Positions 9,410-19,232 of a stretch of DNA of 52,229 bases are shown here, one piece after another. Within the stretch, counting starts at the first letter, position 1. Each line of letters begins with the position of its first letter. The translations under genes and the position numbers were made by a program. The DNA comes from Dokdonella sp. (GTDB lineage: Bacteria > Pseudomonadota > Gammaproteobacteria > Xanthomonadales > Rhodanobacteraceae): assembly GCA_019634795.1 (NCBI GenBank), contig JAHCAR010000019.1, positions 1 to 52,229 on the forward strand. The letters are read 5' to 3'. The notes under the pieces were generated by a model. The model was not told the origin of the DNA and ran no database searches. It saw only the letters and a list, made by a program, of their open reading frames with translations.

Positions 9410-9955
9410 ATGCATCGACCCATCGCGAAGCTCTCATCGATACTGCTTGCGGCCAGTCTGCTCGGCGGGTTCGTCATGAGCGCGAATGCCGAGGAGGCCA
9501 GCAGCCCGGCCGCGCCAGCACGGCCCGACTGCAGTTCGGCCAAGCACCAGAAGCTGCGCATGCTGCTCGGCGAGTGGACGGTCAGCGAGGACGACAAGGT
9601 CGTCGGCCACAACACGCTGAGTCCGGTCTTCGGCGACTGCGCCGTGCGCGAGGAATGGAAATCAGCCGGTGGCTCGGACGGTACCAGCCTGACCTTCTAC
9701 GACTCCCAGCTCGACATCTACCGGCAGACCTGGATCGACAGCCAGGGCATCGTCCTCGAGCTGAGCGGCGGATTCGATGGCGACAGCCTGGTCCTCGAGG
9801 GCCGGCGACCTTCGGTCCGCGATCCGCACACGAGCGTGCACCACCGCATCCGCTGGACGCCGAACGAGGGCGGCGGATTCCAGCAGGTCTGGACGGTCAG
9901 CACGGACGGCGACAAGACCTGGAAAACGATCTTCAACGGCCGCTACGCAAAATAG
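9410..9955 (+). CDS. Small exported protein, DUF1579-like
   Basis: A 181-residue protein with a clear signal peptide (LSSILLAASLLGGFVMSANA). The mature part has KHQKLRMLLGEWTVSEDD, then a series of predicted beta strands (LTFYDSQLDIYRQTWID, HHRIRWTPNEGGGFQQVWTV) ending in WKTIFNGRYAK. The LGEWTV opening and alternating Trp-rich strands resemble DUF1579/lipocalin-like proteins of unknown role. It lies 69 bp downstream of the esterase on the same strand and may be in the same transcript. The function is not known. Confidence 0.7.
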   Translation: MHRPIAKLSSILLAASLLGGFVMSANAEEASSPAAPARPDCSSAKHQKLRMLLGEWTVSEDDKVVGHNTLSPVFGDCAVREEWKSAGGSDGTSLTFYDSQLDIYRQTWIDSQGIVLELSGGFDGDSLVLEGRRPSVRDPHTSVHHRIRWTPNEGGGFQQVWTVSTDGDKTWKTIFNGRYAK

Positions 9956-10178
9956 TCCGGTCGCAGTCCAGCCCGGTCATTTGATCGACCAGTCGCTCGC
10001 CAAGCCTGGCGCATGTCCTCGCCCGAATCCCGTCGGGCCATGTCGGATTGCGATCTCGCCGATAACCACCTGGCCGTTCACGATGTGAGGCGGCTGAGGC
10101 GCATTTGCCCGGTCGAGGCCGTGGACAGCCCCCGCGTCCGCTGCCGACCGGGAAATCACCGGTTTCGGCACGTGCCGA

Positions 10179-13100
10179 TCAGGGCATGGCCGGAGCGACA
10201 GTAATCGTCGCGCCACGTGTTCGCGATACCGATGCATTGCCGTACATCAGTTCACCCACGGCGGGCAGGGCGGCGTAGCGTCCGGCGTGCGTGGCCCGCG
10301 CGTAGTAGTGGATCTCGTGGACACCGGGCGGAACCTGCTCGCTGAAGAAGCGCGCATGGCGGTCGTCGACATCCCGCTCGGCGAACCAGGGGCTGCCGAC
10401 ACTCGAGCCTTTCGGCAGCTCGAGATCGGTGGCGTTCGCCAGCTCGAGGTCGACCGCGCGCAATCCGCCGGGCAGGTCGTCCGATATCGCGACGAAGTAG
10501 CGCATGCGCGATGTCGACAGGCGCAGCGAAACGCGCACCCACTCCCCTTCGCGCACGCCCAGTGCGGATATTTCCTTCCAGGCATGCTCACGAATGACGC
10601 TGTAGTGGCGCTCGAGCTGAAACCCGACCGCAGACGGTGCGGAAGCTCGTGCATCGATGTCGTATCCGACCTCGGCGACCAGGCTGATCGGGTCGCTCGC
10701 GTCCGCGTCGGTGTGCGCGGTCAGCTCTGAAGGCCTGCGTGAAAGCGCGTGTGACCACGTTGCCATGGATTGACCTTGCGCGATTTCGAGGCGTGTCGAC
10801 GCACCCGGCATCGACATTTCGACATGGATCGAAGCGTCGGTCGGCGACGGTGCGGGCGACGGGTTGGCGAATGCCATCAGGCACTGCGCGCGGGTCTGCG
10901 AGTCCATGGCAGGTTCGCCACCGCTGTAGAGATCCACGAATTCGCGTTGGTATTCGGCACGAAGCCCCGCCGCATCGTCGGCGTGATCGAGGTCGCGCAA
11001 GGTGTCGAGGACGACGCACTGGTCGAGCACGGCGGTTTCGAACGGGAATTCCGCGTCGCTGCCTGCGCCGATCGATCGACTCATGCCGCGGCGTGGCCCG
11101 GCGTGCCGGAGCGCATCGACGAGCGCATGGGTTTCCGTCGTCTTGAGCAAGCGGGTGGACAGTATCCGGGCAAGACGGGCGCGGCCACTCCAGCTGAGCC
11201 GATCGTGCGCCGACCAGAGCGCATCGAGCGTCCCGATCGGAACGGCGCCGGTTACCGATGCGGCGAAGGCGACCTCCTCTGCCACGAACCGATCGACTCC
11301 AATCCTTTCCACAAGTCGCTGATCGTTCAGTCGCGCCGCGAGTGCAGAACGAGCGGATTGCACGATGTCGGCTGAAGCGCCATAGCCCAGCGATTCGAGA
11401 AAATTCAATCCCTGGATCGAATAGGTAGTGAGCATCAGGTTCGGTGGCCTGTCATAGCGCTCATCGTCGACCGCCAGGAAATGGAAGTTGCCGTCGCTGT
11501 CCTGGTACTTCCCGGCATTCTGCAGCGTCGCATCGATGACCTCGCGCGCATCGGGCCAGTCGCTGTCGGCAAAGCCATAGCGGATGGCGACCGCGGCCGC
11601 GATCGCGCGACCGAGCATCGGTCCCCAGTACGGGTGGGCGTCGTCGCGCAATCCGGCTGCCCAGGTCCTGACCAGTGCCGCGGTACTCCGGCTTGTCACG
11701 ACGCGAATATTCGGGTCGATGGCGGCGGCGGGAATGGTTGGCAGCTTGAGTCGCATGCCGCCTGCCGGGATCCAGCCCGCGACCGGAAGAGTTTCATGAC
11801 GCAGGGTCGGAGACACCTCGATCGCCGCGACCACGCCGTGCTCGCCCTCGTCGCTTGCCGCGATGGCGCTGACCTTGATCCGGCCCGCCTCGCTCGGATT
11901 CGCAACGAGCGAAATCGATTGCTGCGCATTCGCTGCAAGGGTTCCGTTCCAGCGTCGGGCGGCATCGACGCCGGCCCCTCTTGCCTGCAGCCGAGCCTCG
12001 ACGTGGACGTCATTGCGGCGCGCGCGGATGCTGGCGCGGAGCGTGGCCCGATCACCCGCAAACACGCGCGCCGGTCCATCGCTGCGCACTTCGATCGGCA
12101 GCGAGGCGCTGACCGTCGCCTCGGTCAGCGTGAACGCGTCGGCATCATCGTTCGCCCAGGCGAGGATGCGCCAGCGTGTGAGGTTGTCCGGCAATCGGAT
12201 GTCGAATGACCGATCGGCTCCGGGTTTCATCACGATGTCCGATTGCCAGAATGGCGACTCCGAAATGGTTCGACGCAAGGCGGCCGAACTCGAGACCTCG
12301 GATGCTATTCGCCCGCGTGAGCGCTCCATCCCCACAGCCATATCGAACAGGTCGGCGGGTTTAGGAGTCGATCCCGACATGACTTTCGTGTCGAGACCCT
12401 CGCCAAGCGCAAATTGGTAGCCCGGCACGAAGACCTCCGACAAAGGCAAACCGGATTGCCTGCCAGGCTGCCGTTCCCACGCTCCGAGTCCGAACCAGAA
12501 AGGACGGTCCCACCTGTCGAGCCTTCCGAGCCACGCATCACCAGCGGGGTTCATCGCATCGGCGAGCGCTGGCGCGAGTGCCCGAACCGCATCGTCGACC
12601 ACGCCCAATGTGACCTGCACGGATTCGGCGCGAGGATTGTGCAAGTGGACCTGGATGCGGTCGCCCGGCCTGACCTCGGTGCGATCGGTGTTGATCACGA
12701 CGGGTGTCGGTGCGGGCGCCCCGGTAGGATGGATTTCCAGGCTCGCGATTTTCACCAGAGCGCCCTCGAATGCGCGGGGACCAAACGCCTCGTCGGCGGC
12801 ATCGAGGACGACCGCCATGATCGTCACGCCGGGAACCCAGCTGCGATCGATCGTCAGCGGAATCCGTGTCAGCTCGGAATCGGCATCAACGGTCCAGTGC
12901 TTGAGAACCCGGGCATGTTCGACGCTGACGAGCACCCTGGCCTTCGCGAACGGCTGCCGCAGGTTCAGATCGATGGTCGAGCCGAGGGCCGGATGCGGGT
13001 CGAGCGTCGTGAGGCTGGCCGCGCTTTCGGTATCCGGCGCCGGTCGCGAGCCCTCGAGCCAGGCGTAGCGATTGATCAATGACGGGGCAGCGTCGCCGCT

Positions 13101-15896
13101 GCGTGCGACAAACCGATAAGTGCCCGAGTGGCGGGGCCGGAACGGGCAATGCGTCGGCTGGCCGGCCTCGACGCGGCAGTGCGCGACGGCAAGAAAGCGG
13201 GTTTCCTCTGCGCTGTCGTCGTCGAGGCGTTCCTCGATCTCGACATCAACCGAGGCATGCTCGATCGACTCGCCGGTCGCTTTGATGACAATCGCCTCGA
13301 GTTCCGGGTCCCGGTCCGGACCGAGCACCGCGGGTTTGACCATCAGGCCGACGAAGCGCGAGTAGCGACTGAAGGACAGGGCGGTGGTTGCGACCGTTCG
13401 AATGCTGGGAGAAATCGAAACACTCGCGCTCAGATCGAGTTTGCCGAATGGTATCGGGCGCCGCCGCGGTTCCTGCCCGGCGCGGGTCGCATCTGGTGCG
13501 CGCAACATGAGCGTGCGCTGGGCGTGGCCGTCGCGGTCGATCGACTCGAGCACGGGCTCCGCGTCGATCAGCGATTCGCCGGCGTCGCCGGCCGTATCCT
13601 GGAACGGATCGATGAAAGTGAACCCGGCGAAGCGCGGGTAGGCGCGTTCGAGCCGCATCGGCGAGAGCAGCGAGCGAAACTCCGCTCGGGCGCCGAGGGC
13701 AGGCCCGCCCGAGTAGTAGCCTGCCTCGGCATCGAGCTGGACCGGCTGATTTTCGAGGAGGATCGGCCGATCGGTCTTCAAGGCGGCCCAGAGCGCGTTG
13801 GCGTGATAGCTGGTCACGCGAAAGCAGGCGCCGAGCGCGTGGTCGGAATATCCGAGTGCGTCGTCGACATGGGCAAGGTTCGGAGAGAGGCAGTAGTCGC
13901 CGTCGTGAATCGTCGTCGGCAAGTTGAGCGAACCTGCGAAACTGCCAAAGGCATCGAGCGTCGCGTCAAAGGTCGTGATCGCCATCGTGTCGCCCCGACG
14001 TGTCAGACGAAGCTTGAACGGGCCCGCGTTCGGCAGTGGCCACAGATGGTTCCCGTTGCGCTGGCGAATCCAGACCCGGTAGCGCACGGGGTCGCCCGGA
14101 CGATACAGAGGGCGGTCGGAAACGCCCCATAGGGCGACTTCTCCATCGTGGAGGACGTCGACGAATGGCTCGCCCGGGTCCAGCCAGGCCTTGCCGAGCG
14201 GGCTGGAAAACGGCATCACCGCACGTTGGCCCCGACGCGTCACGCGCACCAGCGAATAGCCGCGGGCGGCGTCCTTGCCGAGGTCGGAGAGATCGAACTG
14301 CGCGACACCATCGTCGCCGGTCTGCGCCGTTGCGACGACCGAGCTCGAATTCGGTCCGGTCAGGCGCAGCAGCTCGACCTTTGCATCTGCAACCGCGGTC
14401 GCGCCCTTCCAGTGCGTCACCCATACCAGGGCTTGATCGCGAGTACGGGCTGTCGTGACGTTGAACGCCGCATATGCGATCGCGTAGCTCGTCGGGTAAT
14501 AGTAGAGCCTGGAAGGAAGATTCAGCTTTCCGTCGACAAGCCCGCCGTGACGCGCGATGTCCGCAAGCGGCAGCGGTGGCGATAGTCGAACGGCCATGTT
14601 GCGGGGGCTCTCGGCCAACGTGGCCGAGCGCGACCCGAACTCGCGACCGCCGATTTCCCTGATGTCGACATTGAGTGCCGGCATGTTCACCATCGAGATT
14701 GTCGGCGGCGGTCGGCTGCCCGGCAGGAGCAGCAGCCTTGGCGATTCCACGGCGAGCGATGGAATGAAATCGGTCGAGGTGACGGCGATGCGATGCGGCC
14801 GCAGGATTCGCGCTCCTTCTGCCGAGACCAGCGAAGATGGAAGGTCGAACGACAGCAGGCTGTTCGGCGCATCCGATACGAGGCTGGCAATGGCGGCGGG
14901 TCGACCGAGCTCCGTGACGGGCTTGCCGGACCATCTGGACGGTATTCCCTTGGCCGCCGCTTCGTAGCGCAGCCCGCGTGGGAGATGCGATCGCAACCAT
15001 TCATTGGCAGCGGTCGACAACGGTTGCGAGAACCCCAGCGAGATCGGTTGCCCGGCAGGGCAGGCAATCGCGATTTCCTGGCTCGAATCGCCGGTCGCTG
15101 CGACGAAGCGAGGCCGAAATTGCGGAACGGCCGATGACGACGACGATCTGCCTTCCTGGTAGCCATCGCCGCAGGCGACGTACCGAAGCCCGAACACCTC
15201 GTTGACGCTTGCCCGAAGCAGGATCTCATCCTGCAGGCCGGGCAGCGGCCCCTTGCTCGAGCGCAGGCCCGGCTTGATCCGCAACGACAGTGCATGGGAT
15301 TTCGAATCGGTAGGTCGATAGTCGATCCGCCAGAGCCGGTTTTCCTCGGCGATTGGAATTCCGCCAGACTCCGTTTGCGGTATCAGCCTGAACGGCACCT
15401 GTTGATCATCTTCGGCCAGGATCAGGGCTTTCGACAGCGCCATGGCCGAGACTGGAACGCTGACCCAGATGTTGATCGCCGGGACACCCGCCTCCCAATG
15501 GTCGATCACGGCACCTGCATCCGGAATTGAAGGTCGTTCGGTGTCGAAGACCCTGTCCTGCCGGGCGATCTCCCGGCCTTGCTGCGACCACAGCCCGCCG
15601 CGAATCGAGAGTCGGTAGCGCGTGGCCTGTTCGAGCGCAGCACCCTGCTCCCGATGGCAGGTCAATAGCGTATCGTCGGTCCAGGCCCAGCTGCAGTCGA
15701 TCGGAGGAGTCACGACGATTGCGGATGACGAGCCGCTGCCGAGCCAGGTCAGCATCGGTTCGCTGAAGGTCACCTGCAGGAATGAGGAGCTTGCGTTGAC
15801 CTCGGTGATCGTCGGTGCCGGAGGTTCGGAAGCGCTGGCTTGCAGGCAAGCGAGGGCGCAAGTCAGCAACGCTGCAATCCATCGCATTTTCGACAT
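10179..15896 (-). CDS. Alpha-2-macroglobulin-like exported protein, thioester not seen
   Basis: A 1905-residue protein beginning with a signal peptide (MRWIAALLTCALACLQASA). Macroglobulin-like beta domains follow. DRPLYRPGDPVRYRVW near residue 595 is the hallmark MG2 segment. The A2M core FDIRLPDNLTRWRILAWA lies near 1230-1250. The helical domain (RTWAAGLRDDAHPYWGPMLG, LTTYSIQGLNFLESLGY) lies near 1400-1500. Bacterial A2Ms are periplasmic protease traps; class I (YfhM) has a CLEQ thioester just before the helical domain. Here no CxEQ appears, so this is closer to the thioester-less class. PbpC, the frequent partner, is not adjacent. The ATG at 15896 has a CTGGAGA site; the frame is open to 16031 without a signal sequence. 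Confidence 0.85.
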   Translation of the reverse strand: MSKMRWIAALLTCALACLQASASEPPAPTITEVNASSSFLQVTFSEPMLTWLGSGSSSAIVVTPPIDCSWAWTDDTLLTCHREQGAALEQATRYRLSIRGGLWSQQGREIARQDRVFDTERPSIPDAGAVIDHWEAGVPAINIWVSVPVSAMALSKALILAEDDQQVPFRLIPQTESGGIPIAEENRLWRIDYRPTDSKSHALSLRIKPGLRSSKGPLPGLQDEILLRASVNEVFGLRYVACGDGYQEGRSSSSSAVPQFRPRFVAATGDSSQEIAIACPAGQPISLGFSQPLSTAANEWLRSHLPRGLRYEAAAKGIPSRWSGKPVTELGRPAAIASLVSDAPNSLLSFDLPSSLVSAEGARILRPHRIAVTSTDFIPSLAVESPRLLLLPGSRPPPTISMVNMPALNVDIREIGGREFGSRSATLAESPRNMAVRLSPPLPLADIARHGGLVDGKLNLPSRLYYYPTSYAIAYAAFNVTTARTRDQALVWVTHWKGATAVADAKVELLRLTGPNSSSVVATAQTGDDGVAQFDLSDLGKDAARGYSLVRVTRRGQRAVMPFSSPLGKAWLDPGEPFVDVLHDGEVALWGVSDRPLYRPGDPVRYRVWIRQRNGNHLWPLPNAGPFKLRLTRRGDTMAITTFDATLDAFGSFAGSLNLPTTIHDGDYCLSPNLAHVDDALGYSDHALGACFRVTSYHANALWAALKTDRPILLENQPVQLDAEAGYYSGGPALGARAEFRSLLSPMRLERAYPRFAGFTFIDPFQDTAGDAGESLIDAEPVLESIDRDGHAQRTLMLRAPDATRAGQEPRRRPIPFGKLDLSASVSISPSIRTVATTALSFSRYSRFVGLMVKPAVLGPDRDPELEAIVIKATGESIEHASVDVEIEERLDDDSAEETRFLAVAHCRVEAGQPTHCPFRPRHSGTYRFVARSGDAAPSLINRYAWLEGSRPAPDTESAASLTTLDPHPALGSTIDLNLRQPFAKARVLVSVEHARVLKHWTVDADSELTRIPLTIDRSWVPGVTIMAVVLDAADEAFGPRAFEGALVKIASLEIHPTGAPAPTPVVINTDRTEVRPGDRIQVHLHNPRAESVQVTLGVVDDAVRALAPALADAMNPAGDAWLGRLDRWDRPFWFGLGAWERQPGRQSGLPLSEVFVPGYQFALGEGLDTKVMSGSTPKPADLFDMAVGMERSRGRIASEVSSSAALRRTISESPFWQSDIVMKPGADRSFDIRLPDNLTRWRILAWANDDADAFTLTEATVSASLPIEVRSDGPARVFAGDRATLRASIRARRNDVHVEARLQARGAGVDAARRWNGTLAANAQQSISLVANPSEAGRIKVSAIAASDEGEHGVVAAIEVSPTLRHETLPVAGWIPAGGMRLKLPTIPAAAIDPNIRVVTSRSTAALVRTWAAGLRDDAHPYWGPMLGRAIAAAVAIRYGFADSDWPDAREVIDATLQNAGKYQDSDGNFHFLAVDDERYDRPPNLMLTTYSIQGLNFLESLGYGASADIVQSARSALAARLNDQRLVERIGVDRFVAEEVAFAASVTGAVPIGTLDALWSAHDRLSWSGRARLARILSTRLLKTTETHALVDALRHAGPRRGMSRSIGAGSDAEFPFETAVLDQCVVLDTLRDLDHADDAAGLRAEYQREFVDLYSGGEPAMDSQTRAQCLMAFANPSPAPSPTDASIHVEMSMPGASTRLEIAQGQSMATWSHALSRRPSELTAHTDADASDPISLVAEVGYDIDARASAPSAVGFQLERHYSVIREHAWKEISALGVREGEWVRVSLRLSTSRMRYFVAISDDLPGGLRAVDLELANATDLELPKGSSVGSPWFAERDVDDRHARFFSEQVPPGVHEIHYYARATHAGRYAALPAVGELMYGNASVSRTRGATITVAPAMP

Positions 15897-16172
15897 TGAG
15901 CCAATCTCCAGATCGCAGTATGGCAGCAAAGGTGCCTGCATGATGCACGCCGCAGTTGGACGAGGCCAGCCAACGCCAGCCGGAAGACATTCGAACGAGC
16001 CACGAACGGGCGACGCCGGTTGCGTCGACAAGTTCCCATCAGTGCGCGTGATCCTTGCTCGGGCGCCGGCATTTCAGGTTGTTCTGGACCCACGTTGGCG
16101 CAGAGAAAGGGATGCGGGATGGCGCGCTGGCACAGGTCGAGCAATGCCGGATGCCTCGGCTTGCAATTCATG

Positions 16173-16194
16173 ACTGACCGATCGATCGGTCAGT
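16173..16194. promoter_or_regulatory. TetR-type operator palindrome
   Basis: A perfect 22-bp palindrome with half-site ACTGACCGATC, placed 11 bp before the ATG of the TetR remnant. Palindromes around GACCGATCGGTC are typical of TetR-family autoregulatory operators. It overlaps the expected promoter of that gene. The gap to the A2M start (15896) is ~277 bp, so it could also act on the A2M gene. Confidence 0.6.
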
Positions 16195-16205
16195 ATGCTT
16201 TGCGC

Positions 16206-16430
16206 ATGCCGCCGTCCGAAACCCGCCAGGCCATTCTTTCCGCCGCGATCACGCTGATGGGGCGTGGCGGGGCCGGCGCGCTGAGTGCTGCGGCGTTGGC
16301 CGCCGAGGTCGGCATCAGCAAGGCCACGGTGTTCCATCATTTCCGCTCGATCGACGAAATCCCGGTCGCGGCGCTCGACCTGCTGACCGGCCTTCTGCTC
16401 ACTGCAAGCAATGGCTCCAGTAGCGGATGA
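16206..16430 (+). pseudogene. Truncated TetR-family regulator (HTH domain only)
   Basis: A 74-residue ORF that starts MPPSETRQAILSAAITLMGR and continues with the TetR helix-turn-helix (LAAEVGISKATVFHHFRSID). It ends after LLLTASNGSSSG, where a normal member has another ~120 residues of ligand-binding domain. The 3' part overlaps, antisense, the last ~95 bp of the Ser/Thr kinase gene. This suggests that a deletion or rearrangement joined the kinase gene to the inside of a tetR. The truncated product might still bind DNA, but lacks the dimerisation core. Confidence 0.65.
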
Positions 16431-19081
16431 TTCGGCGCGAGACGTTTCAGTGTCGCAATGGTCTTCGCCAAACGTGCATGAAGCAGTTCGCGTGATTCGG
16501 CATCGGCCCCCGGCGCCGCCCCATCCAGCATCAGTTCGGCATTGACCCAGGTCGCACCAAATTCTCCCAGCCATCCGATCTCCCGCTGTTCATGCCAGGC
16601 TTGGCGATGCGCTCGCAGCGCCGACCCGATGTCGCCCCGGCGCCGGTCCGCAGCACCTTGCAACAGCGTCAACTCGAGCCGTTCCGCGCCGACGATGCCA
16701 CTCCGGGTGACCTGATCCAGGGCAAATTCGAGTTCCCTGTCGCCAGTCTCGGGATGTCCCGCCGCGGCAACCGCGACACCGTGCAAGCCGTGGGCGACCC
16801 AGCGTTGCACATGGGCGCCGCGGTCGTTGGCCACGTAGAGGCGCTCGGCTTCGGCCAAGGTGCCACCGGCGCTCTGGGTCAATCCGGCGGCCAGCTCGAC
16901 CCGGCCACGAAAGGTCAGGGCCGCGGCGACCGTGACCGGGCTCGAAGTCTGGATCTCGGGAAGGGCGTGTTCGAGTCGCTGCAGGGCGAGCGGATAGTTG
17001 CTGGCGTAGTAATCCAGCGTCGCATGCAAGCGCTCGGTATTGAGCGGGCTCGGATGGCTGCCCCCAGCATGTCCACCCTGGCCGAGGGACTGCTCGGCGC
17101 GGTCGAGCAGCACCGCGGCCTCGCTAAAGCGGCCGAGCTGGATCAGGCATGCCGTGCGTCCGAACTGAAGGAATCCAAGGCGAGGATGCGCCGCGCCGTA
17201 TCGCGATTCGAGCAAGCCGATGCCACGCGTGTAGGCGGCATCGGCTTCCTTGTATCGACTCAGGTTGTAGAGACCGGTGCCGAGGTTGTTGTAGTCCATG
17301 GCGAGGTCGGCGCGATGGTCGCCCGGTAGCGCCTCGCGCAAGGGGATGATCTCCCGGTACCAGCGCAGCGATTCGTCGACGCGGCCCTTGAAGCTCGCCA
17401 GCTTGCCCAGGCTGGTCAATATGGCGATATGAACGTCGGCCTGCGGGGCGCCCGCTCCGAGCCAGCGCATCGCTTCCTGCAGGTGCAATTCGGCATCGTC
17501 GATGCGGCCACGCTCGATCTCGATGCTGGCCAGCTCTTGGGCGAATTCGGCGTTTTCGGCACCGCTGGATCCGGGGTCGGACTGGCGCAGGGCATAGGCT
17601 TCCTCGAGCGCGGATACCGCCAGTTCGGTGCGTCCTCGATGCTTGAGGACGAGCCCGAGCTGACCGAGCACCGTGGCCCGCACGCTGGGTTCGTCGGCCA
17701 ATTCGGTGCGCGCTTTCTCGACGGCGCGCTCGAGCACTTCACCCAGAGTGAAATCGCCCGAATTGGCGCTGCTGAAGCGGTCGGTCAAATCGAGCGCGGT
17801 CAGCAGGAAGTGGTTCGCCACATCGGCCCGATGTGCATGCAGACTGGTCAGCCGCGACTCGTGTATGCCGAAAGCCCCGGCCACGGCGAGGGCGATGATT
17901 GCGATCACCGACCCGACTGCGGAGGCGCGGTGTCGGCGGACAAACTTGGCCAGGCGATAATAGGGGCTGCCGCCGCCGCTGATCGGCCGACCGCCCAGGA
18001 TCGCCTCGATATCGGCGGCCAGTTCGAGCACGCTGCGATAGCGCTCAGCGGGAGCCTTCTGCATGGCGCGTCCGATCACGCGATCGAGATCCGGGTCGAG
18101 GGGTCCCTGCGGCGGGCAGCGCCCGCTGCTGCGCGCGCGTTCCTGCGCACGAACCAGCTTTTGCGGCGGCTCGCCGAGGACCGCCTTGACCAGCGAGCCA
18201 CCATCGGCGCGCAGGTAGGGCGAAACATCGGTCAGCAGGCGAAACAGCAGGCCGCCCAGGGCATAGATGTCGGTCGCCGTGGACACCGGTTCGTTGAGGA
18301 CCTGCTCGGGGGCCGCATAGTCGAGCGTGAAAAGCTCGCCGTGGGTCTGTGGCTGCGCATCGGTGGCCTCGTCATCGAGCAGCTTGGAAACGCCGAAATC
18401 GAGCAGCTTGACCAGGCCCTCCGGGGTGACCAGCACATTGCTCGGCTTGAGGTCGCGATGGATGACCAGCTGCCGGTGCGCGCTGGCCACGGCCTGGCAG
18501 ACCTCGATGAACAGCTTCAGGCGCGAGTCGACGTCGTAACGACGGTCACGGCAGTACGATTGCAGCGGTTCGCCGTCGATCCATTCCAGCACGAGGCAGG
18601 TGCCGACCTCGTCCGCGGAAAAGGCCTCGACGAATTTCGCGATGCGCGGGTCATCGAGGCGGCGCAGGGCGCGCTGCTCGTTCTCGGGAAACTTGGCGTA
18701 GTCGACCTGGTCGAGACCCGTGCGCAATACCTTGAGCGCGACGACCTGATCCGTTGCCAGGCTGCGCGCCTCGTAGACCTCGCCCATGCCGCCGCGACCG
18801 ATCAGGGTCTCGATGCGGTAGCCGCCGATCGTTTCACCTTCGCGCCAGCGCAGCTTCTCGCGCTCCACGGTCGCGCGGACTTGCGGATGCGAGCCATCCA
18901 GGCGATGGTCGTCCGCAAGCAGCGGGCCGGCAAGGCGCAACAGGCAGCCACGGTCGTCTTCGGTCAAGGCCAGTCGATCCAGGGCCTGCACCCGATCCGT
19001 CGGCTCGAGAGAAGCCAGGTCGGCCACGTGTTCCTTCAATCGCGCCCAACGCTCTGCATCGATCGGTGGCGGCAGAGTCAT
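16337..19081 (-). CDS. Transmembrane Ser/Thr protein kinase with TPR-type sensor domain
   Basis: A 914-residue Hanks-type kinase. Residues 1-85 are a helical N-terminus also seen in proteobacterial paralogues. The kinase domain shows GRGGMGEVY at 95-103, the ATP lysine in VALKVL (Lys117), HRDLKPSN at 208-215, DFG at 228-230 and APEQ at 257-260. A single membrane helix (VIAIIALAVAGAFG) lies near 390. The rest is TPR-like helical repeats (LALSALEEAYALR-type units, YNNLGTGLYNLSRYKEADAAY). All catalytic residues are present. The family is often paired with ECF sigma factors of the 22648 type, which the kinase phosphorylates. The last ~30 residues are antisense to a tetR fragment and may be a non-native tail. 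Confidence 0.9.
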   Translation of the reverse strand: MTLPPPIDAERWARLKEHVADLASLEPTDRVQALDRLALTEDDRGCLLRLAGPLLADDHRLDGSHPQVRATVEREKLRWREGETIGGYRIETLIGRGGMGEVYEARSLATDQVVALKVLRTGLDQVDYAKFPENEQRALRRLDDPRIAKFVEAFSADEVGTCLVLEWIDGEPLQSYCRDRRYDVDSRLKLFIEVCQAVASAHRQLVIHRDLKPSNVLVTPEGLVKLLDFGVSKLLDDEATDAQPQTHGELFTLDYAAPEQVLNEPVSTATDIYALGGLLFRLLTDVSPYLRADGGSLVKAVLGEPPQKLVRAQERARSSGRCPPQGPLDPDLDRVIGRAMQKAPAERYRSVLELAADIEAILGGRPISGGGSPYYRLAKFVRRHRASAVGSVIAIIALAVAGAFGIHESRLTSLHAHRADVANHFLLTALDLTDRFSSANSGDFTLGEVLERAVEKARTELADEPSVRATVLGQLGLVLKHRGRTELAVSALEEAYALRQSDPGSSGAENAEFAQELASIEIERGRIDDAELHLQEAMRWLGAGAPQADVHIAILTSLGKLASFKGRVDESLRWYREIIPLREALPGDHRADLAMDYNNLGTGLYNLSRYKEADAAYTRGIGLLESRYGAAHPRLGFLQFGRTACLIQLGRFSEAAVLLDRAEQSLGQGGHAGGSHPSPLNTERLHATLDYYASNYPLALQRLEHALPEIQTSSPVTVAAALTFRGRVELAAGLTQSAGGTLAEAERLYVANDRGAHVQRWVAHGLHGVAVAAAGHPETGDRELEFALDQVTRSGIVGAERLELTLLQGAADRRRGDIGSALRAHRQAWHEQREIGWLGEFGATWVNAELMLDGAAPGADAESRELLHARLAKTIATLKRLAPNHPLLEPLLAVSRRPVSRSSAATGISSIERK

Positions 19082-19232
19082 GAGGGTTGCTCGGAAGGCG
19101 AAACTGCAGTGTCGACCTGCAGGCGAGGACTGTCCATCGAATTATCGCGGCCCGCGCCCCGGCTCGGAGCCCGGGCCAGTCCGCCCGATCAGGAGCCGGC
19201 CGAATGCGCGGCGCGCTTGCCCCTCTTGCGGC

